Shown: positions 42,169 to 51,511, counted from the first letter of the stretch. The stretch is DNA of 64,000 bases from Klenkia brasiliensis (GCF_900100695.1 NZ_FNCF01000006.1:62001-126000); one strand, 5' to 3'. Numbers and translations are program-made. Notes: generated by a model not told the origin, from the letters alone.

Positions 42169-43032
42169 CTACCGTCGCTCGACCGCCTCGAGGAAGCGGC
42201 GGACGGTCTCGGTGAAGACCTCGGGGGCCTCCGAGTGCACCCAGTGCCCGGCGTTCTTCACCCGCACCAGCCGCACCCGCGGGAACAGCTCCTCCATCCG
42301 CGGCCGGTCCGCGTCCAGCACGTAGGACGAGTGCGCGCCGGCGATCCACAGCACCGGGCCGTCGAACACCGCGCCGGCCGGCGGGTCGGGGAACTCCCGC
42401 AGCACCGCGAGGTCCCGGGCCAGCACCGGCAGGTTGAGCCGCCACCGCCACGCTGCTCGTCCACCCGCCCCGCCACCCCCGGCCGTCCCGTCGCGCACGA
42501 GGGACTGCAGCAGGAACCCGCGGACCATGTCGCTGGGCACCGCGGCGGCCAGCGCCGCGTCGGCCTCCTCCCGCCGGGTCAGCGCGGTCAGGTCCACGGC
42601 CTGCATCGCCTCGATGAACTCGGCGAACGGGGAGGCCTCCTCGTCCGGGTCGTCGGTCCGGCCACCGGTCAGCGGGTAGACCGACGGCGAGATGTCGACG
42701 ACGACCAGCCCGCGCAGCAGCTCCGGGTGCCGGAGCGCCAGCTGCATCGCGACCTTGCCGCCCATCGAGTGCCCGACCAGGGTCACCGGCTCGCCGAACC
42801 CGGTCAGCAGCGCGGCGACCAGCTCGGCCATCTCGACGTAGTCCAGCCGGTCGGTCCACGGCGAGTGCCCGTGGTTGGGCAGGTCCACCAGGGTGACCCG
42901 GTGGCCGTCCTCGGCCAGCTGCTTGCCCACCGTCGTCCAGTTGCGGCCCTGGCCGAACAGGCCGTGCACGAAGACGACCCGGGGGCCGTCGTCGCCGAGG
43001 GTCCGGGTGGCCAGGTCGAGGTCGGCGCTCAC
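42169..43032 (-). CDS. Alpha/beta-hydrolase (YbfF-like esterase)
   Basis: This 287-residue hydrolase has the alpha/beta fold: VVFVHGLFGQGRNW (oxyanion region), LPNHGHSPW, the nucleophile elbow LVGHSMGGKVAM, and a late catalytic His in KNAGHWVHSEAPE. The lid region (residues 120-190) carries a Gly/Ala-rich insert. The profile best fits the YbfF/ABHD11 group of acyl-CoA or carboxyl esterases. The GTG at 43032 gives a family-typical N-terminus. It converges with the SNF2 gene. Confidence 0.85.
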   Translation of the reverse strand: MSADLDLATRTLGDDGPRVVFVHGLFGQGRNWTTVGKQLAEDGHRVTLVDLPNHGHSPWTDRLDYVEMAELVAALLTGFGEPVTLVGHSMGGKVAMQLALRHPELLRGLVVVDISPSVYPLTGGRTDDPDEEASPFAEFIEAMQAVDLTALTRREEADAALAAAVPSDMVRGFLLQSLVRDGTAGGGGAGGRAAWRWRLNLPVLARDLAVLREFPDPPAGAVFDGPVLWIAGAHSSYVLDADRPRMEELFPRVRLVRVKNAGHWVHSEAPEVFTETVRRFLEAVERR

Positions 43033-43171
43033 CCCGACATCCGACCAGACGCCGGCGACCGGCGGGGCAGGAGCCACCCTGCGGGGACGGCGGGACCGGT
43101 GTGGCGACCGGGGCGGTCCCCGTCCCGTGTCGTCACCGGGCGACGGGCGGGCCGACCCCCAGGGTGGTCCG

Positions 43172-43879
43172 GTGATCACCGGCGAGGCAGTGGTGTGGGC
43201 AGGCAGCGGCACCCTGTGGCCCGGCACGGGCTGGGGGGACCCGCTGGCCGAGCAGCTGGCCGCGCTGGGCTGGCGGGTCTCGCTGGTGCCGTGGGGTGAC
43301 CCGGCCTTCGAGCACCGCGGCCGTCCCGACGTGCTGCACGTGTTCAGCGGCGGCCTCGAGGCCGTCGGGTCCGGCACCACGGCGATGGCCGAGCGGCTCG
43401 ACGCCGTCCGGTCCGCCCTGGCCGTGGCCGACGAGGGCCGCGCCGCGGTGGTCGGCATCTGCCTGGGCGCGCAGATGGTCGCGGCGGTCGCCACGGGGAC
43501 GGCACCCCAGCCGGTCGCCGCCGGCGGCGAGGTCGGGGTCACCACCGTGCACGGGCACGGCGTCCCCGACCTGACCGTGCCGACCGCCCACGTGCAGGAG
43601 GTGCCCCCCGCGGTGCTGCACCGGCCGGGCGTCCGGTTGCTGTGGAGCAACACGGTCAGCACCGTGCAGGGCTTCGCCGTGGGCCGGGCCGCGGTCGGCG
43701 TGCAGTTCCACCCCGAGCTCACCGTGCCGGAGTCCCGGTGGGCGTCGGCGTCGTTCCGGTCGCTGCTCGACGTGCCCGACGCACCGCCGGCCACCGGCGC
43801 CGTCGACCCGGCCGGCAGCCTCTCGACGGTGCTGGCCGCAGCCGGCGCGCACCACCGGGTCGGCGCGCTCGCCGCCTGA
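43172..43879 (+). CDS. Class I glutamine amidotransferase-like protein
   Basis: This 235-residue stand-alone GATase1 domain has the nucleophile Cys in VGICLGAQM and the His-Glu pair in VGVQFHPELT, so the full catalytic triad is present and it can probably release ammonia from glutamine or cleave a gamma-glutamyl bond. No synthetase partner is adjacent, and the acceptor is unknown. The start is uncertain; GTG at 43172 follows AGGGTGGTCC. Confidence 0.82.
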   Translation: MITGEAVVWAGSGTLWPGTGWGDPLAEQLAALGWRVSLVPWGDPAFEHRGRPDVLHVFSGGLEAVGSGTTAMAERLDAVRSALAVADEGRAAVVGICLGAQMVAAVATGTAPQPVAAGGEVGVTTVHGHGVPDLTVPTAHVQEVPPAVLHRPGVRLLWSNTVSTVQGFAVGRAAVGVQFHPELTVPESRWASASFRSLLDVPDAPPATGAVDPAGSLSTVLAAAGAHHRVGALAA

Positions 43880-43916
43880 CCCGGCGCGGGCCCGCCGGCA
43901 CGTAGCGTCGGACGCC

Positions 43917-45704
43917 GTGCCCGGACGACGCAGGACCACCCGCACGGCCACGCCGCGCACGGCCGCCCCCCGCAAGGCCGCCCCCCGCAAGGCCGCCGCC
44001 CGCACAGCCGCGCCGCGCAAGGCTGCCCCGCGCACGGCCGCTCCCGGCAAGGCCGCCCCGCGCACGGCGGCGACCGCGCCTCCGCGGGCGGTCGCCGGCG
44101 CGGGGGAGCGGGTGTGGGTGCTCGCCGTCCCGTTCCGCGCCCCGGCGCCCGGCGCCGTGTGGGACAAGGAGCTGCAGGCCCACGTCTGGGTCGGCGCCAC
44201 CCCGCCGCCGGAGCTGGCCCCCTACGTCCCCGGCCCGCACACCGTGGAGCGGTTCCTGGAGGACGAGCTCAACCCCGACCCCCGCCCGGTGCCCGCCGGT
44301 GACCGGATGACCCCGCGCGCCGAGCAGGTCACCGGGGCGGCCGCGGTCGCCGCCGCCGAGGCCGCCGGTGCCCGGATGTTCCTGCTCGGCGACGACCCCG
44401 GCGTGGGCAAGACCGGCACCGCCGTCCTGGCCGTGCAGCAGATCGCCGCCCGCCGCGGCGCGCGGACCGTGCTCGTCGTCGCCGACCGCCCCGCGGCCAT
44501 CACCATCCCGCACTGGACGCGCTCCATCAGCGCCTTCGGCGCCGGTGACCTGCGCTGGTGCGTCACCACCTGGGACCGGCTGGGCAAGGTGCGGGACCTG
44601 CGGTTCGACGTCGTGGTGGCCGACGAGGCGCACATGGTCCGGCACACCACCACCCAGCGGTGGAAGCACTGGAAGGCCGTCTCCGGCGGCGGCCGGGTGA
44701 AGGACGCGCCCTTCGTGCTGCTGACGACGGCGACACCGGCGCACTCGCCGCTGGAGCTGCCCTACCTGGCGCCGCACTTCGCGACGCTGCACGGCGAACC
44801 GCTGCGTGCCTGGGCCGACCTGCCCGCCCGGCTGACCGAGCACGGGTTCCACGTGGAACGTGGCCGCTACGGCAGCACGTGGACCGAGGACCCCGACGAG
44901 CGGCGCGCCGACCTCGCCCGGCTGCGCGGCTGGCTGACCGACACCGACCCGCCGACCACCCTGCACCGGGCCGCTCCATGGGGCGACGTGCAGGTCACCG
45001 GCACCCCGGTCGCGCTGACCCCCGCCGAGCGCGCGCAGTACGACAGCGACTGGCAGGAGTTCCGGGCCGAGATGCAGCTGGCGAGGAGGTCCCGGCAGAC
45101 CGCCCGGGGCCGGGCCGCGCTGCTGCGGTTCCGGCAGAAGGCCGGGCTCATCCGGGTGCCCGCGACCGTGGACTGGGTGCGGGCGCAGGTGGAGGCCGAC
45201 CGGCAGGTGGCGGTCTCGGTCGAGTTCGTGGAGACCGCCGCCGACTCGATCCGCGAGGCCCTGCTGGCCGCCGGGGTGCCGGTGTCGGGCATCTACGGCC
45301 GGGACCGCTTCGACGTGGAGGCCGAGCGACTGCGGTTCCAGCGCGGGGAGTCCCGGGTCTGCGTGTTCACCGTGACCGCCTCGATCAGCCTGCACGCCGG
45401 CGAGCAGCTGCCCGGCGGCACCGCCGCCTCGACCACCCCGCGGGTGGGCCTGTTCCACCAGCCCCGGTTCTCCGGCATCGCCGCACGCCAGGTCACCGGT
45501 CGCACCCACCGCGACCACCAGGTCTCGCCGTGGCGGATCGCCTACGCCGAGGACACCGTCGAGGAGCAGGTGGCCAGGGTGATGGTCGAGCGGCTGGCGG
45601 TCACCGGCTCGACCGCGGGCGGCGACACCGCCGGCCTGCAGCAGATCGCCGAGCTGCTGGACGCCGACTGGCTGCCCCAGGCCTCGCTCACCGGCGCGGA
45701 CTGA
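43917..45704 (+). CDS. SNF2-like ATPase with Lys/Ala/Pro-rich histone-H1-like tail
   Basis: This 595-residue superfamily 2 ATPase has an unusual head. Residues 1-60 are repeats of AAPRKAAPRTA type, strongly basic and disordered, like histone H1-type tails. The ATPase part has motif I GDDPGVGKT, motif II ADEAH, motif III LTTATP and a motif VI-like QVTGRTHRD near the C-terminus. The spare architecture resembles phage or plasmid SNF2-like helicases rather than HepA. A parS-like site (44846-44859) lies within it. The GTG at 43917 has a possible -10 TAGCGT 8 nt upstream. DNA or chromatin remodelling is likely; the specific role is unknown. Confidence 0.8.
   Translation: MPGRRRTTRTATPRTAAPRKAAPRKAAARTAAPRKAAPRTAAPGKAAPRTAATAPPRAVAGAGERVWVLAVPFRAPAPGAVWDKELQAHVWVGATPPPELAPYVPGPHTVERFLEDELNPDPRPVPAGDRMTPRAEQVTGAAAVAAAEAAGARMFLLGDDPGVGKTGTAVLAVQQIAARRGARTVLVVADRPAAITIPHWTRSISAFGAGDLRWCVTTWDRLGKVRDLRFDVVVADEAHMVRHTTTQRWKHWKAVSGGGRVKDAPFVLLTTATPAHSPLELPYLAPHFATLHGEPLRAWADLPARLTEHGFHVERGRYGSTWTEDPDERRADLARLRGWLTDTDPPTTLHRAAPWGDVQVTGTPVALTPAERAQYDSDWQEFRAEMQLARRSRQTARGRAALLRFRQKAGLIRVPATVDWVRAQVEADRQVAVSVEFVETAADSIREALLAAGVPVSGIYGRDRFDVEAERLRFQRGESRVCVFTVTASISLHAGEQLPGGTAASTTPRVGLFHQPRFSGIAARQVTGRTHRDHQVSPWRIAYAEDTVEEQVARVMVERLAVTGSTAGGDTAGLQQIAELLDADWLPQASLTGAD
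43952..44070. repeat. Tandem repeats encoding the basic tail
   Basis: Degenerate repeats of GCCGCCCCGCGCAAG-type units encode the KAAPRTA tail of the SNF2-like protein. Confidence 0.7.
44846..44859. promoter_or_regulatory. parS-like palindrome 3 (within a coding region)
   Basis: A third exact GTTCCACGTGGAAC, inside the SNF2-like ATPase gene where it encodes part of HGFHVERGR. Unlike sites 1 and 2 it is not extended beyond the 14-bp core. Intragenic parS sites are common in other bacteria. Confidence 0.5.
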
Positions 45705-45718
45705 GGCCGCGCCGCGTG

Positions 45719-45788
45719 GTGATCATGGGGTTCTCGCCCGGGGACACGCCGGCCCCGGGCGCGTCCCCGTCACCGACCCCATGATCAC
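45719..45788. terminator. Large nested hairpin between convergent genes
   Basis: An outer 13-bp perfect inverted repeat (GTGATCATGGGGT at 45719-45731, its complement at 45776-45788) encloses an inner 8-bp stem (GCCCGGGG at 45736-45743 with 45753-45760). It is placed between the SNF2-like ATPase gene and the convergent GNAT gene, so a bidirectional terminator is the simplest reading. The A/T-containing outer arms are unusual here and could mark a dispersed intergenic repeat. Confidence 0.6.
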
Positions 45789-45806
45789 GGGCAGGACGGG
45801 CGGGCC

Positions 45807-46250
45807 TCAGGCGGGCGCGACCATCCGCATGGGCAGGTGGGGGATGCCGTCCTCCAGGTAGTCGTCGCCCGATCGCCGGAAGCCGAACCGGCCGTACCAG
45901 CCCTCCAGGTAGGCCTGGGCACCGATGTCGACCGTGCGGCCGGCGCACAGCTCCAGCCCGCGCCGGACCAGCTGCGCCGAGAGCCCCCGGCCGCGGGCGG
46001 ACCCCGCCGTCGCCACCCGGCCGATGGCCCGGTCCGCGCCGTTCTCCAGCACCCGGATGCAGGACAGCACCTCGCCGTCCTCCCCGGGCACCCAGACGTG
46101 CAGCGTGCCCGGCTCGGCGTCCCGGCCGTCGAGCTCGGGGTAGGGGCAGGACTGCTCCACCACGAACACGTCGACCCGCAGCCTGAGCAGGCCGTACAGC
46201 TCGGCGGCGGACAGGTCGGCGAACCGCTTCTCGACGATCACGCCGACCAT
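45807..46250 (-). CDS. GNAT N-acetyltransferase, ElaA-like
   Basis: This 147-residue acetyltransferase is of the ElaA type. It begins FADLSAAELYGLLRLRVDVFVVEQSCPYPELDGRD, which is distinctive of ElaA. The acetyl-CoA loop is IGRVATAGSARGRGLSAQLV (R/Q-x-x-G-x-G/A), and AQAYLEGWYGRFGF gives the conserved Tyr. The substrate of ElaA proteins is unknown. The next gene upstream is on the same strand 13 bp away. Confidence 0.9.
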   Translation of the reverse strand: MVGVIVEKRFADLSAAELYGLLRLRVDVFVVEQSCPYPELDGRDAEPGTLHVWVPGEDGEVLSCIRVLENGADRAIGRVATAGSARGRGLSAQLVRRGLELCAGRTVDIGAQAYLEGWYGRFGFRRSGDDYLEDGIPHLPMRMVAPA

Positions 46251-46263
46251 CCTCGCCCCCGGC

Positions 46264-47796
46264 TCAGCCGTGGTGGCCGTCGACCTGACCGTCGACGGGC
46301 ACCTGCTGGGCCGGGCCGACTCCCATCCGGTCGGCGGCGGCCCCGGACAGCCGCTCGAGCAGCTTCTGCACGTCCAGCCCGGTGAGGTCGCCGGACAGCT
46401 GCAGCCCCTGGGCGACGTTCGAGGCCACCGACCTCGACAACGACCCCGGGCCGTCGGCGCTGATCACGGTCATCTTCTCCACGCTGGACAGCGGGGCGGC
46501 CGCGGCGGAGACGACCTCGGGCAGCACCTTGACCAGCAGGTCCAGGATCGCCGCCTCGCCGTAGGTGCTGAAGGCCTGCGAGCGGGCGTCCATCGACTCG
46601 GCCTCGGCCTTGCCCTTGGCCAGGATCGCCGCGGCCTCGGCCGCGCCCTCGCGCTCCACCGCGTCGGCGATGGCCTGCCGGCGCAGCTTCTCGGCCTCAC
46701 CGCGCTTGGCGCCCTCGATGGCCTCGGCCTCGGCCAGCGCCGAGCGGCGGGCCCGCTCGCCCTCACCGGAGAGCTTGGCCTGCTCGGCCGCGGCCTGGGC
46801 GGCGGCGATGGTGGCCTGCCGGTCGGCCTCCGCGGTGAGGATCTTCGAGTTCTTGCGGCCCTCGGCCTCCTGCTCCACCCGGTACCGCTCGGCGTCTGCC
46901 GGCCGGCGGACCTTGGTGTCCAGCTGGGCCTGGGTCAGCGAGGCGTTCCGCGCGGCGACCTTCTCCTGTTCGGCGAGCACCTGCTGGTCCTGCGCGGCCT
47001 GCGCCAGCGGACCGGCCGCGGCGGCCTTGGCCTTGGCGGCGTCGATCTCGGCGTTGATCTCGGCCTGCTTGAGGGCCAGCTGCCGCTGGGACACCGCGAT
47101 GGCCTCGTCGGCGAGCAGCTGCTCCTGCTGGGCGGCCTGGCGGGCGCGGGCCTCGGCGATGGAGGCCTCCTTGAGCACCCGGGCGGCCTCGGGCCGGCCC
47201 AGGTCGGCCAGGTAGGTGCCCTCGGCCTGGATGTCCTGCAGCTGGAAGGTGTCCAGCACCAGGCCCTGGCCGGTGAGCGAGGACTCGGCCTCCTCGGCCA
47301 CGGCGGAGGCGAAGGCGGCGCGGTCGCGGATGATCTCCTCGATCGTCAGCCGGCCCACGATGGAGCGCAGCGCACCGGCGAGCACCTCCGAGGTGAAGGT
47401 GTCGATGCCCTGCTGCTGCTGCAGGAACCGCTGCGCGGCGGCGCGGATGGAGGACTCGTTCCCGCCGACCTTGACGATGGCCACGCCCTCGAGGTCGCAC
47501 TTGACGCCCTGCTTGCTCACCGCGCCCCGGATGCCGACCGGGATGCGCCGGCTGGACAGGTCGAGGGTGTGCAGCTTCTGCACCACCGGCAGCACGAAGA
47601 CGCTGGCGCCCATGACGACCTTCTGGCCGGACATGTCGCGGCTGACCGTGCCGTCGGCCCCGGTGACCGACCGGCCCTGCCGGCCGGTGACCAGGAAGGC
47701 CTGGTTGGGCCCGGCCACCTTGATCCGGGAGAGCACCAGCAGCACGAGCAGGATCACGAGGACGGCGATGCCGCCGATCGCGTAGAGCAGGGTCAC
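46264..47796 (-). CDS. Flotillin-like SPFH/band-7 membrane protein
   Basis: This 510-residue flotillin has one N-terminal membrane helix, then an SPFH domain (IKVAGPNQAFLVTGRQG, SRRIPVGIRGAVSKQGVKCDLEGVA, LRSIVGRLTIEEIIRDR). A long Ala/Glu coiled coil (AEINAEIDAAKAKA, AQAAAEQAKLSGEGERARRSALAEAEAIEG) precedes a C-terminal oligomerisation region. These proteins form membrane microdomain scaffolds. The GTG start overlaps the stop of the NfeD-like gene as GTGA, the standard flotillin-NfeD operon pairing. Confidence 0.92.
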   Translation of the reverse strand: MTLLYAIGGIAVLVILLVLLVLSRIKVAGPNQAFLVTGRQGRSVTGADGTVSRDMSGQKVVMGASVFVLPVVQKLHTLDLSSRRIPVGIRGAVSKQGVKCDLEGVAIVKVGGNESSIRAAAQRFLQQQQGIDTFTSEVLAGALRSIVGRLTIEEIIRDRAAFASAVAEEAESSLTGQGLVLDTFQLQDIQAEGTYLADLGRPEAARVLKEASIAEARARQAAQQEQLLADEAIAVSQRQLALKQAEINAEIDAAKAKAAAAGPLAQAAQDQQVLAEQEKVAARNASLTQAQLDTKVRRPADAERYRVEQEAEGRKNSKILTAEADRQATIAAAQAAAEQAKLSGEGERARRSALAEAEAIEGAKRGEAEKLRRQAIADAVEREGAAEAAAILAKGKAEAESMDARSQAFSTYGEAAILDLLVKVLPEVVSAAAAPLSSVEKMTVISADGPGSLSRSVASNVAQGLQLSGDLTGLDVQKLLERLSGAAADRMGVGPAQQVPVDGQVDGHHG

Positions 47797-48338
47797 GGGG
47801 TGGTGCCTCCTGACGGGTCCGGGGCGGTCGAGACGACCTCCACCGAGGTCGGCGACGGGGTGTCGACGACGTAGACGGGGGTGCCGGTCGGCAGCGGGAC
47901 CTCGCTGCGGGCGGCGTACTTGAGCTGCTGGCCGTGCAGGGACAGCCGCACCTCGCCGAACCCGCCGGCCGGGACGGCGGAGACCACCACGCCCTGCGCA
48001 CCGAGGACGTCGCCGCCGGTGAGCGTGGGCGTGGTCGGCATGTCCCGCAGCGCGGACGCGAGCTTGACCGCACCGGCGGCCAGCGGCAGCGCCACCACGA
48101 CGCCGACCAGCAGGCAGAGCAGCACGGTGACGGCGCCGGGGAGCGCCGGCAGCAGTGCCGAGGCCGCTGCCCCGCCGAAACCGACCCCGCCGACGAACGC
48201 GGCGATCGCCGGCAGCGAGAACGGGCCGTCGGCGTCGGGGTGGCCGAGACCGGCGAGCTCCCCGCCCAGCAGCGCGACCAGCAGGACCAGCACACCGACA
48301 CCACCCACGGCGAGGAACGCGATCGCGGTGGCGTCCAA
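47793..48338 (-). CDS. NfeD-like membrane protein paired with flotillin
   Basis: This 181-residue protein has three or four hydrophobic helices and a C-terminal OB-fold-like region (LTGGDVLGAQGVVVSAVPAGGFGEVRLSLHGQQLKYAARSE...). NfeD proteins of this short type are partners of flotillins in the membrane. The start is a TTG at 48338 with a clear GAGGAGCACG ribosome site. It forms an operon with the flotillin gene. Confidence 0.83.
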   Translation of the reverse strand: MDATAIAFLAVGGVGVLVLLVALLGGELAGLGHPDADGPFSLPAIAAFVGGVGFGGAAASALLPALPGAVTVLLCLLVGVVVALPLAAGAVKLASALRDMPTTPTLTGGDVLGAQGVVVSAVPAGGFGEVRLSLHGQQLKYAARSEVPLPTGTPVYVVDTPSPTSVEVVSTAPDPSGGTTP

Positions 48339-48475
48339 CGTGCTCCTCGTCGACGGCGGGCGGGTGGGCCGACAGCCTCACAGGCCCGACGGGTTCCGAT
48401 CAAGCCCCGATCAGGATCTGTGGACCCGGCTCACCCCTGTGGACGAGCTGCGGTGCCGGGGTGCCAGGATCGGCG

Positions 48476-48553
48476 ATGACACGGGGTGCCCCGCCAGGGG
48501 GCTGAGATGACACCCGTCGAACCTGCTCCAGCTCGTACTGGCGAAGGGATGTC
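48476..48553 (+). promoter_or_regulatory. TPP riboswitch (THI element)
   Basis: The thiamine pyrophosphate aptamer is recognisable by GGGGCTGAGATGACACC (the CUGAGA pyrimidine-sensor loop) and GAACCTGCTCCAGCTCG followed by TACTGGCGAAGGGA, the conserved pyrophosphate-binding half. It precedes thiM directly; the 3' end GAAGGGATG doubles as the ribosome-binding region, which suggests control of translation start by TPP. Confidence 0.92.
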
Positions 48554-48556
48554 GAC

Positions 48557-49363
48557 ATGAGCCGTTCCACCACGGCGTCGCTGATGGCGGCCCGGGCCGC
48601 CCTCACCGAGGTGCGCCCATTGGTGCACTGCCTGACCAACACCGTCGTGCAGGCCTTCACCGCGAACGCGCTGCTGGCGGTCGGCGCCTCGCCGGCCATG
48701 GTGGACGCCCCCGAGGAGGCCGCCGAGTTCGCCGCGGTCGCGTCGGCGGTGCTGGTCAACGTGGGCACCCTGAACGCGCGCACGGCCGAGGCGATGCGGG
48801 CCGCCGCCGCGCGGGCCGCGGACGACGCGAAGCCCTGGGTGCTCGACCCGGTCGCGGTCGGCGCGCTCGGCTTCCGCACCCGACTGGCCGCCGAGCTGCT
48901 CGAGCACCGGCCCGACGTCATCCGCGGCAACGCCTCCGAGGTCATCGCGCTGGCCGGCGCCGGGGCCGGCGGGCGGGGCACCGACAGCACCGCGGGGGTC
49001 GACAGCGCCGCGTCGGCGGCCGCCGACCTGGCCCGCCGCACCGGTGGCGTCGTCGCGGTGAGCGGCGAGGTCGACCTGGTCACCGACGGCGAGCGCACCC
49101 TCCGGGTCGGGGGCGGGCACGTCCTGCTGACCCGCACCACGGGGGCCGGCTGCGCCCTCGGCGCGCTGACGGCCGCGTACGTGGCCGCGACCGGGTCGGT
49201 CCTCTGGGGCGCCGTGGCCGCCCACGCGCACGTGGCCCTGGCCGCGGAGCGCGCGGCGGCGGTGTGCGGCGGCCCGGGGTCGTTCGCGATCGCCTGGCTG
49301 GACGCCCTCGACGCGATCGGCCCCGACGAGCTGGCCGACGCCGACGTCCGGGACCAGGCGTGA
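48557..49363 (+). CDS. thiM: Hydroxyethylthiazole kinase
   Basis: ThiM phosphorylates 4-methyl-5-(2-hydroxyethyl)thiazole for thiamine salvage. The 268-residue protein has the family pattern [28 protein letters not shown] at the start, [28 protein letters not shown], and the ATP/catalytic region [19 protein letters not shown] near the C-terminus, where the Cys of GAGC is the conserved active-site residue. It is the first gene after the TPP riboswitch and is coupled to thiE by GTGA. Confidence 0.94.
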   Translation: MSRSTTASLMAARAALTEVRPLVHCLTNTVVQAFTANALLAVGASPAMVDAPEEAAEFAAVASAVLVNVGTLNARTAEAMRAAAARAADDAKPWVLDPVAVGALGFRTRLAAELLEHRPDVIRGNASEVIALAGAGAGGRGTDSTAGVDSAASAAADLARRTGGVVAVSGEVDLVTDGERTLRVGGGHVLLTRTTGAGCALGALTAAYVAATGSVLWGAVAAHAHVALAAERAAAVCGGPGSFAIAWLDALDAIGPDELADADVRDQA

Positions 49364-49992
49364 GGCTCGACCCGACGCTGTACCTGGTCACCGACACCGC
49401 GCTCTGCGCGCCGCGCTCGGTGCCCGAGGTGGTGGCGGCCGCGGTCGCCGGCGGGGTCACCGCCGTCCAGGTGCGGGACAAGACCGCCTCCCGGCGCGAG
49501 CTGCTCGCGCTGACCCGGGCCGTGCAGGCCGTGCTCGCCGACCGGCGGGACGTCGCGGTCGTGGTCGACGACGCCCTGGACGTCGCCCTGCTGGCTGACG
49601 CGGACGGCGTGCACGTCGGCCAGTCCGACCTCCCGGTCGCCGAGGTCCGGGCGCATGCCCCGCACCTGCACCTCGGCCTGTCGGTGGGCACGGACGACGA
49701 GCTGGTCGCGGCCCGGGCGCTGCCGGCGGGCACGGTCGACCTGCTGGGCATCGGTCCGGTCTGGGCCACGGCCACCAAGACCGACGCGGGCCCGGCGCTG
49801 GGGCCGGCGGGCGTGTCGCGGCTGGTGGCCGGCGCCGGTGGACTGACCACGGTGGCCATCGGTGGCGTCCGTGCCGACCGGGTCGCCGAGCTGGCCGCGA
49901 CCGGCGTCGACGGCGTCTGCGTGGTCTCCGACGTCTGCGCCGCACCCGACCCCCGCGCGGCCGCGGCGGCCCTGCGGGCGGCAGGGCGATGA
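49360..49992 (+). CDS. thiE: Thiamine-phosphate synthase
   Basis: ThiE joins HMP pyrophosphate with thiazole phosphate to form thiamine phosphate. The 210-residue TIM barrel shows [81 protein letters not shown] (thiazole-phosphate loop) and VAIGGV. The GTG start overlaps the thiM stop and the stop overlaps thiD as ATGA. Confidence 0.94.
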   Translation: MRLDPTLYLVTDTALCAPRSVPEVVAAAVAGGVTAVQVRDKTASRRELLALTRAVQAVLADRRDVAVVVDDALDVALLADADGVHVGQSDLPVAEVRAHAPHLHLGLSVGTDDELVAARALPAGTVDLLGIGPVWATATKTDAGPALGPAGVSRLVAGAGGLTTVAIGGVRADRVAELAATGVDGVCVVSDVCAAPDPRAAAAALRAAGR

Positions 49993-50837
49993 GCGCGCGG
50001 GTGGCGCTCACCGTCGCCGGCTCCGACCCCAGCGGCGGTGCGGGCATCCAGGCCGACCTGGCCACCTTCGCCGGGCTGGCCACCTACGGCACCGCGGTGC
50101 TGACCGGCCTCACCGCGCAGAACACCCACGGCGTCACCGGGGTGCACCCGGTCCCGGCCGCCTTCGTCACCCAGCAGCTCGACACCCTGCTCGACGACGT
50201 GGCGGTGCACGCCGCCAAGACCGGGATGCTCGGCTCGGCGGCCGTGGTGCACGCCGTCGTCGACGTGCTCGCCCGGCGACCGGTCGGCCCGCTCGTGGTC
50301 GACCCGGTGATGGTGGCGACCAGCGGGGATGCACTGATCGACGACGACGCGGTCGACGCGGTCCGGACGGCGCTGCTGCCGATCGCCGACCTGGTCACCC
50401 CGAACGTCCCCGAGGCAGCGCGGCTGCTCGGCACGGAACCGGCCCGGACCGTCGACGACCTGCGCGACCAGGCGGTGGCCCTGCTCGCCCTCGGCCCGGG
50501 CGCGGTGCTGGTCAAGGGCGGTCACCTGGCCCGGGAGCTGGGGGAGGGCACCGACGTCCTCGCCGTCCGGCAGGCCGACGGGACGACGGCGGTGCACCTG
50601 AGCCGTCGTCCGCTGGTCGACACCTCGAACACCCACGGCACCGGCTGCACGCTGTCGGCCGCGCTCGCCGCCGAGGCCACGACGGCCGGGGTGACCGGCG
50701 CGGCCCCGGACTGGCCGGTGCTCGTCGAGACGGCGCGGGACGTGCTGCAGGCCGCCCTGCTCCACGCCGACCGGCTGCACGTCGGGTCGGGCAACGGGCC
50801 GGTGTCCCACGGCGCGCACGCCTGGGGGGAGCTGTGA
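49989..50837 (+). CDS. thiD: HMP/HMP-phosphate kinase
   Basis: ThiD phosphorylates hydroxymethylpyrimidine twice to give HMP-PP, the other ThiE substrate. The 282-residue ribokinase-fold enzyme has [72 protein letters not shown] and [15 protein letters not shown] (anion hole). It stands alone, without a fused ThiE or TenA domain. It is coupled on both sides by 4-bp overlaps. Confidence 0.95.
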   Translation: MSARVALTVAGSDPSGGAGIQADLATFAGLATYGTAVLTGLTAQNTHGVTGVHPVPAAFVTQQLDTLLDDVAVHAAKTGMLGSAAVVHAVVDVLARRPVGPLVVDPVMVATSGDALIDDDAVDAVRTALLPIADLVTPNVPEAARLLGTEPARTVDDLRDQAVALLALGPGAVLVKGGHLARELGEGTDVLAVRQADGTTAVHLSRRPLVDTSNTHGTGCTLSAALAAEATTAGVTGAAPDWPVLVETARDVLQAALLHADRLHVGSGNGPVSHGAHAWGEL

Positions 50838-51511
50838 GCTTCTCCGACGAGGCCTGGGCCGGCACCGAGGTCGTGCGCGCCGAGATCGACGCGCTGGAGT
50901 TCCTCGCCGAGCTGGCCGACGGCAGCCTGGACGACGCCGCCTTCCGGTTCTACCTCGAGCAGGACGCCCTCTACCTGGCCGGGTACGCCAAGGCGCTGGC
51001 CCTCCTGGCCGCCCGCGCGCCCGACCCGCGGGCCGGGGCGTTCTGGGCGAGCGCGGCGCACACCGCCGCGGTGGTCGAGACCGCGCTGCACGGCGACCTG
51101 CTGGCGCTGCTCGGCGGCGGCCCGCGCACCGACGAGCACAGCCCGACCTGCCGGGCCTACGTCTCCTACCTGGTCGCGACGGCGGCGACCGAGCCGTACG
51201 CGGTGGCCTGTGCGGCCGTGCTGCCCTGCTTCTGGGTGTACGCGCACACCGGCGCCCGGTTGGCCCCCGCCGCCCGGGCCGTGCCCGACCACCCGTACCT
51301 GCGCTGGGTGACCACCTACGACGACCCGGCGTTCCAGGAGTCGACCCGGCGGGCCCGGGAGCTCACCGACGCCGCCGCGACCCCCGACCTGGAGCCGGCC
51401 ATGCTGCGGGCGTTCGCCGTCGCCACGGCCTACGAACGGGACTTCTGGTCCTCGGTGCCCCGCCAGTCCGGCGGCTCGGCCGGGACCAGCGCGGGGTCGT
51501 CGACGGCGTAG
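50834..51511 (+). CDS. tenA: Aminopyrimidine aminohydrolase/thiaminase II TenA
   Basis: TenA hydrolyses aminopyrimidines from degraded thiamine for salvage into the HMP branch. The 225-residue all-helical protein has FRFYLEQDALYLAGYAKALALLA (substrate-side Tyr and Asp), TCRAYVSYLVATAATEPYAVACAAVLPCFWVY (catalytic Cys region), and a late Glu in ATAYERDFW. Its GTG overlaps the thiD stop. The last 82 bp overlap the end of the convergent polymerase gene. It completes a riboswitch-controlled thiM-thiE-thiD-tenA salvage operon. Confidence 0.92.
   Translation: MSFSDEAWAGTEVVRAEIDALEFLAELADGSLDDAAFRFYLEQDALYLAGYAKALALLAARAPDPRAGAFWASAAHTAAVVETALHGDLLALLGGGPRTDEHSPTCRAYVSYLVATAATEPYAVACAAVLPCFWVYAHTGARLAPAARAVPDHPYLRWVTTYDDPAFQESTRRARELTDAAATPDLEPAMLRAFAVATAYERDFWSSVPRQSGGSAGTSAGSSTA

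Noticed and set aside
43172-45704. Phage defence island around the SNF2-like ATPase
   Set aside because: Neighbours are a lone amidotransferase, a hydrolase and a GNAT protein; no methylase, nuclease or toxin-antitoxin partner is present to support a defence system.
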